Source of the DNA: a virus | Reading direction: 5' to 3' (one strand) | IMG/VR virus record: IMGVR_UViG_3300010160_000057 | Span: 1-54,197 of that record | Length of the DNA stretch: 54,197 nucleotides | Shown: positions 23,330-33,385 of the stretch, piece by piece | How the letters are laid out: every line of letters starts with the position of its first letter | Numbering within the stretch: the first letter of the stretch is position 1 | Program-made: the position numbers and the translations under genes | Notes under the pieces: model-generated | Told to the model about the DNA's origin: nothing | Seen by the model: the letters and a program-made list of their open reading frames with translations, nothing else | Databases searched by the model: none

Positions 23330-24252
23330 GGTGTACAACTTACATTTGATGTTACTATTCCGTCTGTGACTCCTAAAACTCTAGTACCGTATAAATAGAA
23401 ACCATCTGCTAATGGGTATTGACCATTTTCGTCTGAAAAAACATAATCAGTTACATCTATATCGCTTGATGCATTTACATCTTTCCAATAATATACTTCC
23501 TCTGTAGCTGTAGAGCAAGTTATTTCAGTATCATCATCATATTTAATAGAACCATTAAAACTTGGTAATGGTTCAGGACAAGAAATTCCAATAAAATTCC
23601 CTGATAAAGTACAAGGTCCTATAGATTCAATATTTAAAATATTAGGAGCTGATGAAGGTTTTGGTATAACCATTATACAAAATCCTTGATTAAAAGTGTC
23701 TAAGGAAATATCTCCCGGACCAATAGTTATAGATTGAGTATTCCCCGTAGGTATATAATTATATGTTCCCGTATCGTAACTATATTCATTTAAAGATATA
23801 GTGCCTCCTGATGGATACCAAGACACATCACAGGTTCCTGTTTGAGTTGAGTCTCCCATAATTGTAAAGTTACCATAACTTGAACTCTGATGCAATCCAT
23901 TTACAGGTGAACTTAGTTTATTGTAAACAACTCCGTCATAAACAACTCTAATTCCACTTGGAACATCAGGAGCTTGAAAAGTAATTATAATAGCACCCGT
24001 AGTAGAACCTACATTTACACTTGCCAAGAAAATTCCTTCACCTCCTGCGCTTGGTTCTTGATCTCCACACACTAATGTGCAGTCAACACAAGTTTCAATT
24101 TCTAATAATATACCGCTTGATTGTTGTCTTACAACACTTCCAAACTTATACACTCCGTCAGGAGCTATAAAAGCTAAATTTACGTCTAAATATACAGACG
24201 TAGCCACATCAAATGTAGCTGCATCTATATAGTATGTTGAATTTATTGCCAT
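23326..24252 (-). CDS. Beta-rich virion protein with repeats shared with the 1616-residue protein
   Basis: 308 residues. The start (YYIDAATFDVATSVYLD, APDGVYKFGSVVRQ, ETCVDC) matches the end of the neighbouring 1616-residue protein (YYLDGAFNVATSVWAD, AEDGFYSLGGIVRE, QTCAPC). A third, more distant copy lies near its own C-terminus (YYWKDVNASSDIDVTDYVF, LADGFYLYGTRVLG). A structural module has therefore been copied between neighbours. Likely a tail surface or fibre-like protein. Confidence 0.5.
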   Translation of the reverse strand: MAINSTYYIDAATFDVATSVYLDVNLAFIAPDGVYKFGSVVRQQSSGILLEIETCVDCTLVCGDQEPSAGGEGIFLASVNVGSTTGAIIITFQAPDVPSGIRVVYDGVVYNKLSSPVNGLHQSSSYGNFTIMGDSTQTGTCDVSWYPSGGTISLNEYSYDTGTYNYIPTGNTQSITIGPGDISLDTFNQGFCIMVIPKPSSAPNILNIESIGPCTLSGNFIGISCPEPLPSFNGSIKYDDDTEITCSTATEEVYYWKDVNASSDIDVTDYVFSDENGQYPLADGFYLYGTRVLGVTDGIVTSNVSCTP

Positions 24253-24267
24253 ATTTTTTTAATTAAA

Positions 24268-27200
24268 TTATGTTTCACACCCACAAGATATATAAATTAC
24301 TCCAATTTTTTCTACATTAGTAAATGGAAGTCCTATTGAGCAATATGAAACATCTATAGCTTCTGAGGCAAGTGTATTTGAAGTTAAAATTCCATTTTCA
24401 TTATAATAAAATACTTGAACGTCATCAGACCCCGGAGGATTAGTAACTGAATAAGAATTGTAAGGGGTTGGACAGCTTGTGTTACAAACGCAACATACAT
24501 CAAAAGAACTTACTCCAAAGCACAAAGATACTTCAACTGCACAAGGTGCGCAAGTTTGTTGAGGTAATAATACGCCATCAATTGTTAATTCTCTTACTAT
24601 TCCTCCTAATGAATAGAATCCATCTTCCGCAAATGTAGTTAATGTATCGTCAGCCCAAACTGATGTTGCTACATTAAATGCTCCATCTAAATAATATATA
24701 TCAGTAACACAATCACAACAAGAATCAATTCTTGTTTTTGCAAAACACAGTTCAGTTTCAATAGCACTTCTGAAATCCCATATTAGATATAGATAATTAC
24801 CATCTATACTTGCAGGAACTGTGAAGTCTCCGCTATACACAGGAGCACTTCCTGTAATAGGAGTTATTGTAGTTGATGACAATAAAAGAGACTGAATATC
24901 TATGTTATTATTACCATACAATGTATTACTTCTTAAATACCTAAACTTATTATATGTGGTATCAAATACAAAATCATCAGGGACAATAGCATTTGATATA
25001 AGGCTCATTACGCTAGATTCAGGAGGGAATCCTCCTTGTCCTGCAAATCCTGTAGTGATATTATATCTTGACACAACAGGTGATGTAGTATCAATTATAA
25101 ATGGTACTAAATTAGATAAAAGAGGTCCTACAAATGATAAATTAGTATATCTATATTGAGTATGAATAGTCTTACCTGCCTCTGAATTATTAGTTAAAAC
25201 TACCTCAACTATATTTAATTCTTCAGCTTCAGTACATTCTGCAGTTACAGAAACAGTCATATCTCCTGTATAGGTAAGGGTTATTTGTGCTGTTTGTATT
25301 AATATGTTATCTTTATTAAATGTAATTTGCCCATCTGTATCTACAGGACCTGAAGTTACTGTAACACCATTGTACAAAACACTTACCTCAAGTGTTTTTC
25401 CTGACTCAATGTTTGCAAATTCCCATCTTATATTGGTATTACCTACAGTAGGACCTAAGTCAACACAATATATTTGCGTTTTAGACACTTCAACTCCTAC
25501 AGACAAAGTAAATGTTTGAGATATTCCGCAATCCAAACATTGAGGATTTATAGGAAGTTGTTGGTCGTTCATAGACAATACATACTCATTCATATAAGGG
25601 TCAAAGCCTCCAAGTTTTTGGTAATTAAATGACGAATTAAACTCATCTCTAAACCAAGTTCTCATGTTTTGGTCAGATGTTACTATTAATTGTTCATTTT
25701 GGTCTTCACCACCTTTTAATTGAATAACAGAACCACGTTTTGCGTCAGTAAAAAATCTATCGTAACCCCATTGAACATAGCTCTCAGGATTAAAACTAAT
25801 ACCATACTTTTCAGTACGTGCTATTTGCGTTCCTAAGACCTCAGGTGTAGCTGTAATTATACCTCCGGCACTTGCATCTGATAATAAATTTTTCTCTGCT
25901 AAAACGTAAGATATTTTATCTTCTTGTAAACAAAGAATATCTGTATTTCTACCATCTAAATATTGTATTTCTCCAAACGAACCTTCACAATGTTTAAAGT
26001 TTAATAAACCTGAATTAAACTCATTTAATTTATTAATATTACTCTCTCCATTATAAATACCACTATAAGTAATATCTGAAAATCTATCAGCCATTTTATA
26101 ATCTTGAGCAGCAACTGTAGTTACTCTCTCTCCAAAGTTGAATGATTTTCCAATAAGTGAATCACGTATTTTATAACTTTCTGCTCCGTTTCCAAAAGTA
26201 AAACAATTATAAAAACCGGTGTCAATTATAGCGGGTAATGATGATGTTTGGTTTTGAATATTACCATCATGATAACCATTTGAATCAATAGCAAATGATA
26301 AATTATTTTCAAAAAATACATCAGGTAAAGCATCAGACGGTTCTGTTTCCCATATAATAGTATTTATTGCTCTAAATACAGTTAACGATACAGAAACTTC
26401 AGAAAATATAAAAAGTTTACCCGAAACCCCTCTTACATTTAACACAAGTCTATTAGTAGTAAGGTTTCTATCAAATTGCATATACATTGTATATCTTTCA
26501 CAAGAAGAAGGAGTTCCAAACCCCGGTATATATTGAATGCTACTTCCTGAACATCCATATACATTAGGATTTGACAATGTTGAAGAGATATTGTCTCCAA
26601 CAAACCAATCATACATATTGTCATAGTTTCTTGAAGATACAAATTCATTAACCCAAGAAGCGCTAAAACACCCAATACTACCTACCTCAGGTCGATATCC
26701 GCTTACAGAAATTTTTATTCTACTCCCTGCAGGAACAGTATAATCTTCATAAATCCAACTAGGGTGTGCAGGGTCAAATCCTGCTGCACGTCCAATATTC
26801 ATAGGATAATCAATAGTAACACATTGGTCAGCAAATGCTCTTTCATAACGATTTCCCGGATTAATAGTAGCATCAGGGTCAACAACAACATTAAATGAAT
26901 TTGGATTTATTTTAATATATAAACCCGCTAACACAGGTACATTTTCTTTAGGAACAATAAAATTAGAAGATTGTGATTTTTTATCAAGAACAGTTGCATA
27001 AGCGCAATTTGTAGTAGGACCTGATGTGTCTGCTTTTACAATTAACCTGTCTCCAATCTCAACTTTTTTAGTATTTTCTCCCTCAATTAAAAAATATACT
27101 TCATTAGTATTTTTATCTGTAAAAAATATATTTGAATATATTGTTTCGTAATTCTCTGCATCAGGTTTAATTACAAACTTATATCTTGTAGCCCAATAAG

Positions 27201-29118
27201 GTGCTATTTGAGTAGGAGGTATAGTAACTTGAATTGTATTTTTACTTGCAGAAGCATCACAAGGTACAAATACTGTATTAGTTTGACTTACTAATGCTGT
27301 AGTTGAACGATTAAATTCATCCATATACACTATACCTATTTCATACCCTCTATTACTATGTAAACTTGAAGGGTTTCCTATTTCTTGAAAAGTAGCTAAT
27401 GCGTATGTAAAATCATAATATTCATAAACTCTTTGAGTAGGAGTTGTTAAAGAATTAACATATTCCATTGCAGGAATTTGTAATCCAATTATATTACTTG
27501 CGGGAGTTGAAATTATTTTTATTGGTTGTAGTATAGAATTTATACCACTTCCATATTTTAAAAGAGAACCTAAATTGGCAGGAAGAAAACAATTAAAAGA
27601 ATCTGTTAAAGTAGTTCCATCACAAGATGTTTGAACACCCGGTGTTGAACTATAAACAGGTTTTATATTAGCTGCTGTTCCTATAGCTAAAGTAAATTCA
27701 GGGCTTGTAGCTAATGCATATACTGATGAATAATTTGTTGATAAATTAAATACAAATTCTAAAACTACAAAATCAGTTGTTTCTGTTGGAAAAGGAAGAG
27801 AGCCTGTAAAAGTAGAATGAGTTAATGATAAATTTATAGTTATAGACGAACCTGCTACCAAATTTATTCCTGTTAAATCAAAAGTTACAATAGAATCAGT
27901 AATAGTTTGACCTAATGCCGATGGGTCTATATTATAAATACCATTATCCGTAGAATCAGGGATAGAAGTTTGACCTATAGCTTCAGACGTTAAAGATGTT
28001 GTGTATTCAATTTTAACAGGTACTTCTTTTTCGTCAATTAAATCATATCCCTCTACATAATTTCCATACATTAACCTATTACCCATAATAGTTTGAGCTT
28101 TAGCAAAACGAGGAACATTATCATAAAGTCTTAAAATCTCAGCCTCATTTAATACTGTAAATATCTTACTATTATTAAAAGAATATTGTAAAACTTGATT
28201 ATCTACACCACCTAAATCTGCTGCTTTATCAAGTTGTTCAATAATTTTAATTATATTTTTATTTGATTCTTTAAATAATAAATCGACACCAACAACAAGT
28301 GGTCCTCCTGAATTATACTCAATTATTGAAGTATTGCAAGAATTAACCATACCTTCATTTAACATACTATTTATACTAAACTCAAAAGGCTGAGGTATAA
28401 AAGCAGGTTCTGACCATTGAGAAGTAGCCGAGTATTCTCCATCAACATATTTATATCTATATGCAAAACATATAAATCTTGTTTCTAAAAAATTCTCTTG
28501 TCCACTTGTTTTAATTGGAATTATAGTTGGAGACTCAATAGGTGGTTTTTTTATAACAAGTAAAGCCTCTGCTGAAACTTGGTCAATATCGCTAATAGGA
28601 TTTGGATACCTATTTCTAACAGGTCTTATATTTATAAATCTTGGAGGATTATAATCGTCTGTAAAAAATATTAAATTATCAATAAGACTTACTCCTGTTA
28701 TAAGATAAGTTGAGTTAAAGTTTAATGTAGTATCTATACCTCCGCCATCATCTATACTGATGACGTGATACGTTAGTACATCCCTTAATACATTATAAGA
28801 TACAATTAAATCAAGTTTTCCCGTAGCTCCAACGGTAAATGTTGGATCATGTACAAACCAATAGATTGTTTCATTAGCACTATCTTCAATAGCACCAATA
28901 CATCTTGCATTTGCACTTAAAGATGTTCCATCAACAATATAAGCTAATTTAGTCAATGGTAAATTGCCTTTTGTATTAGTAATAACTCCTACTTCTGATT
29001 TTTCAGTAGAACCCATTCTAATATTCATAGCATCAACATACTCACTTTCAGGAAGAAGTCTTTGGTCAACGACCTTATTCATTCTACCTGCTAAAAAATT
29101 TCTTGTGAAATTGCCCAT
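24268..29118 (-). CDS. Stabilization protein, crAss-like phage type (1616 aa)
   Basis: The start GNFTRNFLAGRMNKVVDQRL, LLPESEYVDAMNIRMGST and SEVGVITNTKGN is the typical opening of the large stabilization or tail proteins of crAss-like and related podoviruses. The rest is beta-rich with few charged helices. The last ~100 residues contain a cysteine-bearing module (CCDCVTDIYYLDG...TCAPC) repeated in the next gene. It follows two neck-type genes, as in crAss-like phages. It is very long for the family; identity is good at the N-terminus, and function is inferred from context. Confidence 0.6.
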   Translation of the reverse strand: MGNFTRNFLAGRMNKVVDQRLLPESEYVDAMNIRMGSTEKSEVGVITNTKGNLPLTKLAYIVDGTSLSANARCIGAIEDSANETIYWFVHDPTFTVGATGKLDLIVSYNVLRDVLTYHVISIDDGGGIDTTLNFNSTYLITGVSLIDNLIFFTDDYNPPRFINIRPVRNRYPNPISDIDQVSAEALLVIKKPPIESPTIIPIKTSGQENFLETRFICFAYRYKYVDGEYSATSQWSEPAFIPQPFEFSINSMLNEGMVNSCNTSIIEYNSGGPLVVGVDLLFKESNKNIIKIIEQLDKAADLGGVDNQVLQYSFNNSKIFTVLNEAEILRLYDNVPRFAKAQTIMGNRLMYGNYVEGYDLIDEKEVPVKIEYTTSLTSEAIGQTSIPDSTDNGIYNIDPSALGQTITDSIVTFDLTGINLVAGSSITINLSLTHSTFTGSLPFPTETTDFVVLEFVFNLSTNYSSVYALATSPEFTLAIGTAANIKPVYSSTPGVQTSCDGTTLTDSFNCFLPANLGSLLKYGSGINSILQPIKIISTPASNIIGLQIPAMEYVNSLTTPTQRVYEYYDFTYALATFQEIGNPSSLHSNRGYEIGIVYMDEFNRSTTALVSQTNTVFVPCDASASKNTIQVTIPPTQIAPYWATRYKFVIKPDAENYETIYSNIFFTDKNTNEVYFLIEGENTKKVEIGDRLIVKADTSGPTTNCAYATVLDKKSQSSNFIVPKENVPVLAGLYIKINPNSFNVVVDPDATINPGNRYERAFADQCVTIDYPMNIGRAAGFDPAHPSWIYEDYTVPAGSRIKISVSGYRPEVGSIGCFSASWVNEFVSSRNYDNMYDWFVGDNISSTLSNPNVYGCSGSSIQYIPGFGTPSSCERYTMYMQFDRNLTTNRLVLNVRGVSGKLFIFSEVSVSLTVFRAINTIIWETEPSDALPDVFFENNLSFAIDSNGYHDGNIQNQTSSLPAIIDTGFYNCFTFGNGAESYKIRDSLIGKSFNFGERVTTVAAQDYKMADRFSDITYSGIYNGESNINKLNEFNSGLLNFKHCEGSFGEIQYLDGRNTDILCLQEDKISYVLAEKNLLSDASAGGIITATPEVLGTQIARTEKYGISFNPESYVQWGYDRFFTDAKRGSVIQLKGGEDQNEQLIVTSDQNMRTWFRDEFNSSFNYQKLGGFDPYMNEYVLSMNDQQLPINPQCLDCGISQTFTLSVGVEVSKTQIYCVDLGPTVGNTNIRWEFANIESGKTLEVSVLYNGVTVTSGPVDTDGQITFNKDNILIQTAQITLTYTGDMTVSVTAECTEAEELNIVEVVLTNNSEAGKTIHTQYRYTNLSFVGPLLSNLVPFIIDTTSPVVSRYNITTGFAGQGGFPPESSVMSLISNAIVPDDFVFDTTYNKFRYLRSNTLYGNNNIDIQSLLLSSTTITPITGSAPVYSGDFTVPASIDGNYLYLIWDFRSAIETELCFAKTRIDSCCDCVTDIYYLDGAFNVATSVWADDTLTTFAEDGFYSLGGIVRELTIDGVLLPQQTCAPCAVEVSLCFGVSSFDVCCVCNTSCPTPYNSYSVTNPPGSDDVQVFYYNENGILTSNTLASEAIDVSYCSIGLPFTNVEKIGVIYISCGCET

Positions 29119-29119
29119 A

Positions 29120-30043
29120 TTATTTTATTATCTTATCCATACCTCTTAAATTCATTAAGAGTCTTCCCGGATGAATATTACTTATTCTAATTTTTGCATT
29201 TCTTAATAATGCAGTTCTATCTTTTTTAGCTCTTGCTACTATATATTCTTGTACCCCAAATTTAGAGTTTAATATCTCATATTTAATAGCTGCATAAATA
29301 TATTGTTCAAACAATTTATTAACAGTAATCAATGAATTATCTCCACCTTCCATACCATCGGATACATACTCAAGAATACATAATTCACCCGCCATACTTG
29401 AGTCAAAATTTATAACTCCTGCTTTCTTATCTATTTTAAAAGTAGGATTAAAATTAGCTGTCTCAGTATTTAATCCAAATGCTGTATTAACACCATAATC
29501 AAAATACCACATTCCTTCATAATACCAACCTAATTGTCCATGAAATTGGTTTCCTTGATTTAAGTAAATACTTTTTTTACCTTTTGTAAGTCTATCAAAA
29601 TCAATGTCTGAATATTGTGGTCTTAAAATATTACCATTTTGGTCAAATAAAATATTACCTTGTTGGTCCTGTAAATAAGCATTAGCAGAAAGTATTTGAA
29701 TGTTCTCAGTTAATGGTCTTAACCAACCATCTTTATATAATGAAATACGAACCCAATTAACATAATCAGATGGAAGTACATATCTTAACGAATCAGCTAC
29801 ACTTAACTCTAATACTTTAATTTCTTTAAACGCATCATAATTAAGTTCTTGTATAGCTCTTTTTGCATGAAATATAACTTTATATCTTTCCTCATTATTT
29901 ACTAATGAATGGTTTCCTGAGTACATTAATAAAAAATTATTAACCACATCATCTAAGCTAACATATTGATAAGAACCCCAATTTGCATCTTGAGGTGTAC
30001 TACCATTATTGTCATAATATTCATATTGAGATAAATACGCCAT
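29120..30043 (-). CDS. Neck/ring (head-tail connector) protein (307 aa)
   Basis: SLDDVVNNFLLMYSGNHSLVNN, RYKVIFHAKRAIQELNYDAFKEIK and LRYVLPSDYVNWVRISLY follow the pattern of ring or connector proteins placed between capsid and tail genes in Bacteroidota podoviruses. The C-terminal half has helices (EQYIYAAIKYEILNSKFGV) and a basic RAKKDRTALLRNAKIRI. It would join the portal to the tail. Assignment rests on pattern recognition and gene order. Confidence 0.5.
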   Translation of the reverse strand: MAYLSQYEYYDNNGSTPQDANWGSYQYVSLDDVVNNFLLMYSGNHSLVNNEERYKVIFHAKRAIQELNYDAFKEIKVLELSVADSLRYVLPSDYVNWVRISLYKDGWLRPLTENIQILSANAYLQDQQGNILFDQNGNILRPQYSDIDFDRLTKGKKSIYLNQGNQFHGQLGWYYEGMWYFDYGVNTAFGLNTETANFNPTFKIDKKAGVINFDSSMAGELCILEYVSDGMEGGDNSLITVNKLFEQYIYAAIKYEILNSKFGVQEYIVARAKKDRTALLRNAKIRISNIHPGRLLMNLRGMDKIIK

Positions 30044-30061
30044 TTCTTTTTATTTATATTA

Positions 30062-31021
30062 TTATTGTTGCATACTAAATGTAGGCTGTTCGTGTTGTTG
30101 TTGAGCCATACCAAATTGAGTAACTTCCGCTTCACGAATTGATATACCACAATACTCAAGAATTTTTGTTACTAATTTATAACCATCTTCAGTTGGTAAC
30201 TCAAAATCTTGGTAGTCAGGTTGAGATTGGTCAAATGCCGGTTCTCCGCTAATTAATGTAATATAAGTCCACTTAGGTGTTTTAGGGTATCTAAAATAAA
30301 CCGCTTGAACTTGACCTTTACTGTTTATAGTAGAAGGATATATCTTAATGGTTTCTCCCTCTAATGTATATGAAGGATAAAACTCAGTAGGTTTTGTAAG
30401 TGGTGAAGCATTTAACATTGTTATTTTGCCAACACTAACTTTATCAGCTTCTTTTAATGTAGCTGCTTTTAATATTGAATAATTACTAGGTGTAGTTGTA
30501 AATATATTTGCTGTTAATGCTAAATTAGTATTTGTTGATGAAGTTAATGATAATATATTAGCACTAACACCGGTTGTTGTATTTACAACAATATCTCCTA
30601 CAGATAAACCATCAGATAAAAATGTTGCTGTTGAATCCACTAAAAATGACGATACTACCGATGTGTTTGTTCCGCTCTTAAGTTTATTTGGATAACATAA
30701 TAGTTTAAGAATATAATATGAATAATTACCAACAGTTACAGGAGTGGGTACTGAAAAATTATTTAACCCTAAATTAGCTAAGTAATCTGTTTGTAAAAAA
30801 GTCTCTAATGTCTCAGCAATAGGACTTTCAATATCGGCATAGTCAGTCCCTGAGGCACGTGCATTCTCAGCATTTATAGTTTTATTATAACTGCTATAGT
30901 ACTCTTCATAAATTTCCATTTGTGCATTAGCTGCAAATAAATTGAAATCTGATGGAGAGATATATCCGTAATTATTCTTGTTAAGTATGGATAATACTGC
31001 GTTTCTAACTTCGTTTATCAT
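30062..31021 (-). CDS. Neck/ring protein with inserted beta domain (319 aa)
   Basis: The start at the ATG 31021 (MINEVRNAVLSILNKNNYGY) is preferred over an upstream frame that reads through a terminator. Helical ends frame a beta insert at residues ~110-185 (VDSTATFLSDGLSVGDIVVN ... LTANIFTTTPSNYSIL) that closely matches the 162-residue protein at 46746. YPSYTLEGETIKIYPSTI and FRYPKTPKWTY follow. A ring or connector protein by gene order. Confidence 0.5.
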   Translation of the reverse strand: MINEVRNAVLSILNKNNYGYISPSDFNLFAANAQMEIYEEYYSSYNKTINAENARASGTDYADIESPIAETLETFLQTDYLANLGLNNFSVPTPVTVGNYSYYILKLLCYPNKLKSGTNTSVVSSFLVDSTATFLSDGLSVGDIVVNTTTGVSANILSLTSSTNTNLALTANIFTTTPSNYSILKAATLKEADKVSVGKITMLNASPLTKPTEFYPSYTLEGETIKIYPSTINSKGQVQAVYFRYPKTPKWTYITLISGEPAFDQSQPDYQDFELPTEDGYKLVTKILEYCGISIREAEVTQFGMAQQQHEQPTFSMQQ

Positions 31022-31035
31022 TTTTAATCTTTTTA

Positions 31036-31043
31036 CAAATATA
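31036..31043 (-). promoter_or_regulatory. Promoter -7 box (TATATTTG) after the terminator
   Basis: On the minus strand the box lies 14 bases before the ATG at 31021 and directly after the T tract of the terminator at 31046-31075. No TTG stands at the usual distance. A stop-and-restart arrangement would set neck gene expression separately from capsid genes. Confidence 0.3.
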
Positions 31044-31075
31044 GTAAAAAAAAAGCACAGAAATAAATCTGTGCT
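31044..31075 (-). terminator. Rho-independent terminator after the gene at 31114
   Basis: On the minus strand AGCACAGA and TCTGTGCT form an eight-pair stem around a six-base loop (31054-31075), followed by nine T. It separates the capsid-side gene from the neck genes. Confidence 0.8.
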
Positions 31076-31113
31076 AATTTTCGACCGGGGATACCCCAAT
31101 CCCAAAAAAAATA

Positions 31114-31857
31114 TTATTGAGGTAAGTTTGCCTCTAACATTTTAAGTGCATCTATACCATCATCACTTGATAGGAAGTGACCTACCATATCGTAAGGGTC
31201 TTCACCAAATGGTACTGATAACATTTTCTTTTTATTAGTTGGTGTACTAAACCAAACCTCTTTATCGTTATTGCGTAATGCTAATAATTTTTCTTCAAAG
31301 AATAAACGAACTTTAGCTTGGAATTGTAGCTCAGGGTCATTCAATGTAGTCAAGAACCCTTTTGGGTCATTTTTAGCAAATACTAATATATCTCGTTTTA
31401 ATTCTGCTGTTGAAATTGTAGAAGGGTCTTTACCAAACATAACTCTTGTAAGAGTTTCAATTTGCTCAAGTGAAAGTTTTCTTGCTTCAACTAAAGCATC
31501 AATTTCAAGGTCTAAATCTTCTACCTCGTGAACAGCATCTTTTTCTTCATCTACCTCTACAAATATTCTACCATTTAAAGGGTGATAATGTAAGAAAGCT
31601 TGTAATGAAGGATTAGTTCTTGGAACACTTAAGAAACCATCTTCAAAAATGATTGGTTCAATAATTGCATTTCCATCTTGTTCATCTTCGAAAGGAGACT
31701 TTTGATTTACCGCATATCTAAGAGCACGGTTTTCATTCTTTTTTTCATCATACCACATTAATGGGAATCGTGGGTGATTTCTTGCCGCTAGGCTATAGGA
31801 AAGTGGATTTCCTATTGTTAATTTATAGATTTTATCTATTGAAGGTGTTGTTGCCAT
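31114..31857 (-). CDS. Capsid-adjacent protein of unknown role (247 aa)
   Basis: Acidic and mostly helical after residue 110 (VEDLDLEIDALVEARKLSLE, KRDILVFAKNDPKGFLTTLN); the first part has NHPRFPLMWYDEKKNENRAL and FLHYHPLNGRIFVEVDEEKD. It sits between two terminators, directly downstream of the capsid gene. It could be a decoration, assembly or completion protein. No motif is recognised. Confidence 0.45.
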   Translation of the reverse strand: MATTPSIDKIYKLTIGNPLSYSLAARNHPRFPLMWYDEKKNENRALRYAVNQKSPFEDEQDGNAIIEPIIFEDGFLSVPRTNPSLQAFLHYHPLNGRIFVEVDEEKDAVHEVEDLDLEIDALVEARKLSLEQIETLTRVMFGKDPSTISTAELKRDILVFAKNDPKGFLTTLNDPELQFQAKVRLFFEEKLLALRNNDKEVWFSTPTNKKKMLSVPFGEDPYDMVGHFLSSDDGIDALKMLEANLPQ

Positions 31858-31892
31858 TTTATAATAATTTAATTTAATTTAATTCTTTTTAA

Positions 31893-31930
31893 CTAAAAAA
31901 ATATACAGAGGGACATTGATGTCCCTCTGT
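31893..31930 (-). terminator. Strong terminator after the major capsid gene
   Basis: ACAGAGGGACAT at 31905-31916 and its exact complement at 31919-31930 form a 12-pair stem with a two-base loop; on the minus strand a T run follows after three bases. It is the longest perfect hairpin I saw, and it lies 19 bases after the capsid stop. Confidence 0.85.
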
Positions 31931-31948
31931 AGTATTTAAAACTATATA

Positions 31949-33367
31949 TTAACCGTAACGGAATAATACAAAGTTATTTGCACCTAAAGTACATACACAT
32001 CTTTCAGATAGGAAGTTAACCTCCATTGCATCTAAGTCAGAATTTTGAGCACCTCCGGCAGAACCTGTAATCCAAGTTTTGTAACGTCTGTCCTCAGCTT
32101 CAGAAGCACGGTATCTTACGTGTAAGAATGGTCTCTTAGCGTTTTTACCTAAGATTTGGTCATATACAGAAGTAGAACCTGCAGGTACCATAAGTCCTGT
32201 GATTGTACCTGTTGCAGTAGCTGCAGTAGTATTTAAACCACCTCTCATTGTAGGGTCGTTTAGGTATTTCCAATCAGATTTGTAGAAATCATAACCTCTA
32301 CGGAATCCTGTGAATCCTAAGTTTAATGCCATATCAACATCATTGTCGAATAAACCGAAAGATGCAGACTGAGCAACACCACCTGAAGTATAACCATTCA
32401 ATGTAGCTAACATATTGTCGATGTCAAAAGACAATCCACGATTAACAAACACTACGTTTTCTTCGATAGCTCCTTGTTTGTCTAAACGAGAAACGATAGA
32501 ATCCCAATCAGATAAAGTAGTTGGTGTACCACCACCCCAAACATTTCCTCTTGAGTTAACAACGTAGAAAATACCTTGAGAACCAATTAAACCTGTAGAA
32601 GTAGCATTAGTAGTGTTAGCCATAGGAACAGCTTCAATCATAGCAGTTTCTAAGTAATCTTCGAAACGTAAACGAGTTTCGTGCTCTGATTTCAAATACC
32701 ACAAGTAACCTGTAGCACCATTTTCAGTAGTAACTTCAACCCATCCGATTTGAGCCATATCAGAACCATTAACCGAATATTTATCTTTAATGATAATTGG
32801 GTTATTGCTGAAGATGTCATCTTCTGCCTCTAATGAACCAACCATTCCGTTAGTTCCTTTTCTAAACTCAGAACCATAAATAAATACAGTACAAGCAGTA
32901 GATACAGCGAAAGCTTGTCCTCCTGATTCATAGAAAGCTACTGTAAAAGTAGTTGCTGATGGAACAGCAGTAACAACTGCTTTGTTGTAAACTCCTGAAG
33001 AGTTGTTTTGAATCATAACAGTTTGTCCAACTCTAATTGCGATGTAAGTAACACCTGAATCAGCTACAGTGAAAGTAGCAGTGTTTGAAGCTGCTGCAGC
33101 TCCTGAAGTTACATTGGTATACTTAATGTGAAGACGACCTTGTTCTGCCCATTTAATTTGGTCAGAGTTAGAAGGCATCTCAGCACCTACCATTCTCAAG
33201 AATGATGCGATGGTTCTATTACCATATCTTTCAAATTCTTTCTCATAGGTATCAGGAAGATACTGATTCAAGAAGTTAAAGTTGGTAATGTAGTTTGTTG
33301 ATAACGCTACTTGCTCCGCTGACGGTTGTAATGCATAAGTAGGCGTTGATAATAAAGCACTTGCCAT
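31949..33367 (-). CDS. Major capsid protein
   Basis: 472 residues. The opening (SALLSTPTYALQPSAEQVAL, YITNFNFLNQYLPDTYEKEF, RTIASFLRMVGAEM) and the segment SDQIKWAEQGRLHI are typical of major capsid proteins of crAss-like and related Bacteroidota phages with an HK97-type fold. A beta insert at ~85-165 (VADSGVTYIAIRVGQTVMIQ, AVPSATTFTVAFYESG) looks like a surface domain. The end is MEVNFLSERCVCTLGANNFV. It lies between the scaffold-like gene and a perfect terminator. Codon use is GC-richer than that of its neighbours, as expected for a highly expressed gene. Confidence 0.75.
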   Translation of the reverse strand: MASALLSTPTYALQPSAEQVALSTNYITNFNFLNQYLPDTYEKEFERYGNRTIASFLRMVGAEMPSNSDQIKWAEQGRLHIKYTNVTSGAAAASNTATFTVADSGVTYIAIRVGQTVMIQNNSSGVYNKAVVTAVPSATTFTVAFYESGGQAFAVSTACTVFIYGSEFRKGTNGMVGSLEAEDDIFSNNPIIIKDKYSVNGSDMAQIGWVEVTTENGATGYLWYLKSEHETRLRFEDYLETAMIEAVPMANTTNATSTGLIGSQGIFYVVNSRGNVWGGGTPTTLSDWDSIVSRLDKQGAIEENVVFVNRGLSFDIDNMLATLNGYTSGGVAQSASFGLFDNDVDMALNLGFTGFRRGYDFYKSDWKYLNDPTMRGGLNTTAATATGTITGLMVPAGSTSVYDQILGKNAKRPFLHVRYRASEAEDRRYKTWITGSAGGAQNSDLDAMEVNFLSERCVCTLGANNFVLFRYG

Positions 33368-33385
33368 TTTAATTAATTTTTAAAT

